This document shows positions 63,587 through 64,000 of a stretch of DNA of 64,000 bases, in pieces (positions within the stretch are counted from its first letter, which is position 1; the number at the start of each line of letters is the position of its first letter). Made by a program: the position numbers and the translations under genes. Source of the DNA: an uncultured Prevotellaceae bacterium (GTDB lineage: Bacteria > Bacteroidota > Bacteroidia > Bacteroidales > Bacteroidaceae); assembly GCA_937898415.1 (NCBI GenBank), contig CALDLA010000121.1, positions 1 through 64,000 on the forward strand, read 5' to 3'. The notes below the pieces were generated by a model that made no database searches, was not told the DNA's origin, and saw only the letters and a list, made by a program, of their open reading frames with translations.

Positions 63587-64000
63587 ATGAAACAACTACT
63601 TATCTTAGCGACTTTACTATTCGTACTTGTCATCCATTCTGCCTCAGCCCAGCGGCTGGCACAGCCACTAGACCGTGGCGTGGTGGCCGTCTATCGCTCT
63701 GGCGGTCGTAGTGTCACCTCGGCGGGCGGCACGGGTAGCCTCATCTCCTGGCGCAAACTGGCACAGGAGCCTGAGGGTACCACCTATAATGTGTATAAGC
63801 GCGCACAGGGCGCGACGGAATTCACGAAGATGAACAGCACGCCCCTGAAAGTGACGAACTACAAGCCCGCGTCGCTCACGACGAATACGGAATATGCCGT
63901 GACGGCCATCACCCCCGAGGGCGTAGAGGGGCCGGTGAGCAAGCCTTTCCTCTACAAGACTCAGCCGTGGCCCAATGTGTGGCTGAACATCGACTTCGAC
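63587..64000 (+). CDS. N-terminal part of a PL11-type rhamnogalacturonan lyase
   Basis: The first 138 codons of a secreted protein cut by the window edge. The signal peptide runs to about residue 22 (HSASAQ). Then come LDRGVVAVYRSGG, LISWRKLAQEPEGTTYNVYKR and YAVTAITPEGVEGPVS, the N-terminal beta domain of PL11 lyases (YesW type), followed by WPNVWLNIDFD at the edge. The enzyme would cut the rhamnogalacturonan I backbone of pectin. The catalytic barrel lies outside the window, so activity cannot be judged. The start is set at 63587 by the signal peptide and the promoter just upstream. Confidence 0.75.
   Translation, partial: MKQLLILATLLFVLVIHSASAQRLAQPLDRGVVAVYRSGGRSVTSAGGTGSLISWRKLAQEPEGTTYNVYKRAQGATEFTKMNSTPLKVTNYKPASLTTNTEYAVTAITPEGVEGPVSKPFLYKTQPWPNVWLNIDFD

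Noticed and set aside
63427..63711. Open frame of 94 codons across the PL11 start
   Set aside because: It runs through the hairpin and promoter and is out of frame with the clear signal peptide at 63587.

Overview
The window comes from a Bacteroidota chromosome, most likely a Prevotella-type gut or rumen bacterium. The signs are SusC/SusD pairs, SusE/SusF-type lipoproteins, glycoside hydrolases with Bacteroidetes signal peptides, short C-terminal sorting-like tails, promoters of the TAnnTTTG type, and AT-rich period-7 repeats beside genes. The genus is an inference from overall character; no rRNA or tRNA gene is present to confirm it.

Layout. (1) 1-9.3 kb: an OmpA-type lipoprotein on the minus strand, then a plus-strand run of M1 peptidase, purL, a split chromate-type transporter and a GH43 endo-arabinanase, closed by a perfect bidirectional terminator. 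(2) 9.3-26.7 kb, minus strand: a seven-gene locus read as FAS1 lipoprotein, SusC, SusD, FAS1, FAS1, SusC, SusD. It has two outer-membrane importers and three fasciclin-domain lipoproteins, but no enzyme and no regulator of its own. (3) 26.9-45.4 kb, minus strand: a starch/glycogen arm with a 1,321-residue secreted multi-module protein, a SusA-type GH13, a type I pullulanase, a secreted lipid- or glycan-binding-like protein, and a malQ - BASS transporter - GH97 (SusB-type) operon, then an MFS sugar transporter with a LacI-family regulator. (4) 45.5-57.9 kb, plus strand: the divergent susCDEF operon with a cytoplasmic GH13 and a GlgX-type debranching enzyme, interleaved with a SpoIIE phosphatase / STAS / HATPase partner-switching set. 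(5) 58.3-63.0 kb: a lactate permease and an FAD/Fe-S D-lactate dehydrogenase, the permease start overlapping the stop of the HATPase gene. (6) 63.6 kb to the end: the N-terminal part of a PL11-type rhamnogalacturonan lyase.

How it works together: starch would be bound by SusD/E/F, cut at the surface or in the periplasm by GH13 enzymes and pullulanase, imported by SusC, hydrolysed by GH97, moved inward by the MFS carrier, and rearranged by MalQ, the cytoplasmic GH13 and GlgX. A 12-bp palindrome (GCAAACGTTTGC) lies 56-57 bp upstream of the -7 boxes of lacI, susC and malQ. None of those promoters has a clear -33 box. This suggests that the LacI-family protein activates rather than represses.

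Other unusual signals are: short palindromic elements inserted in frame inside purL (twice), the SusA-type GH13 and the lactate permease; two arrays of 22-bp tandem units upstream of promoters; and a hairpin-rich 594-bp spacer before the PL11 gene.
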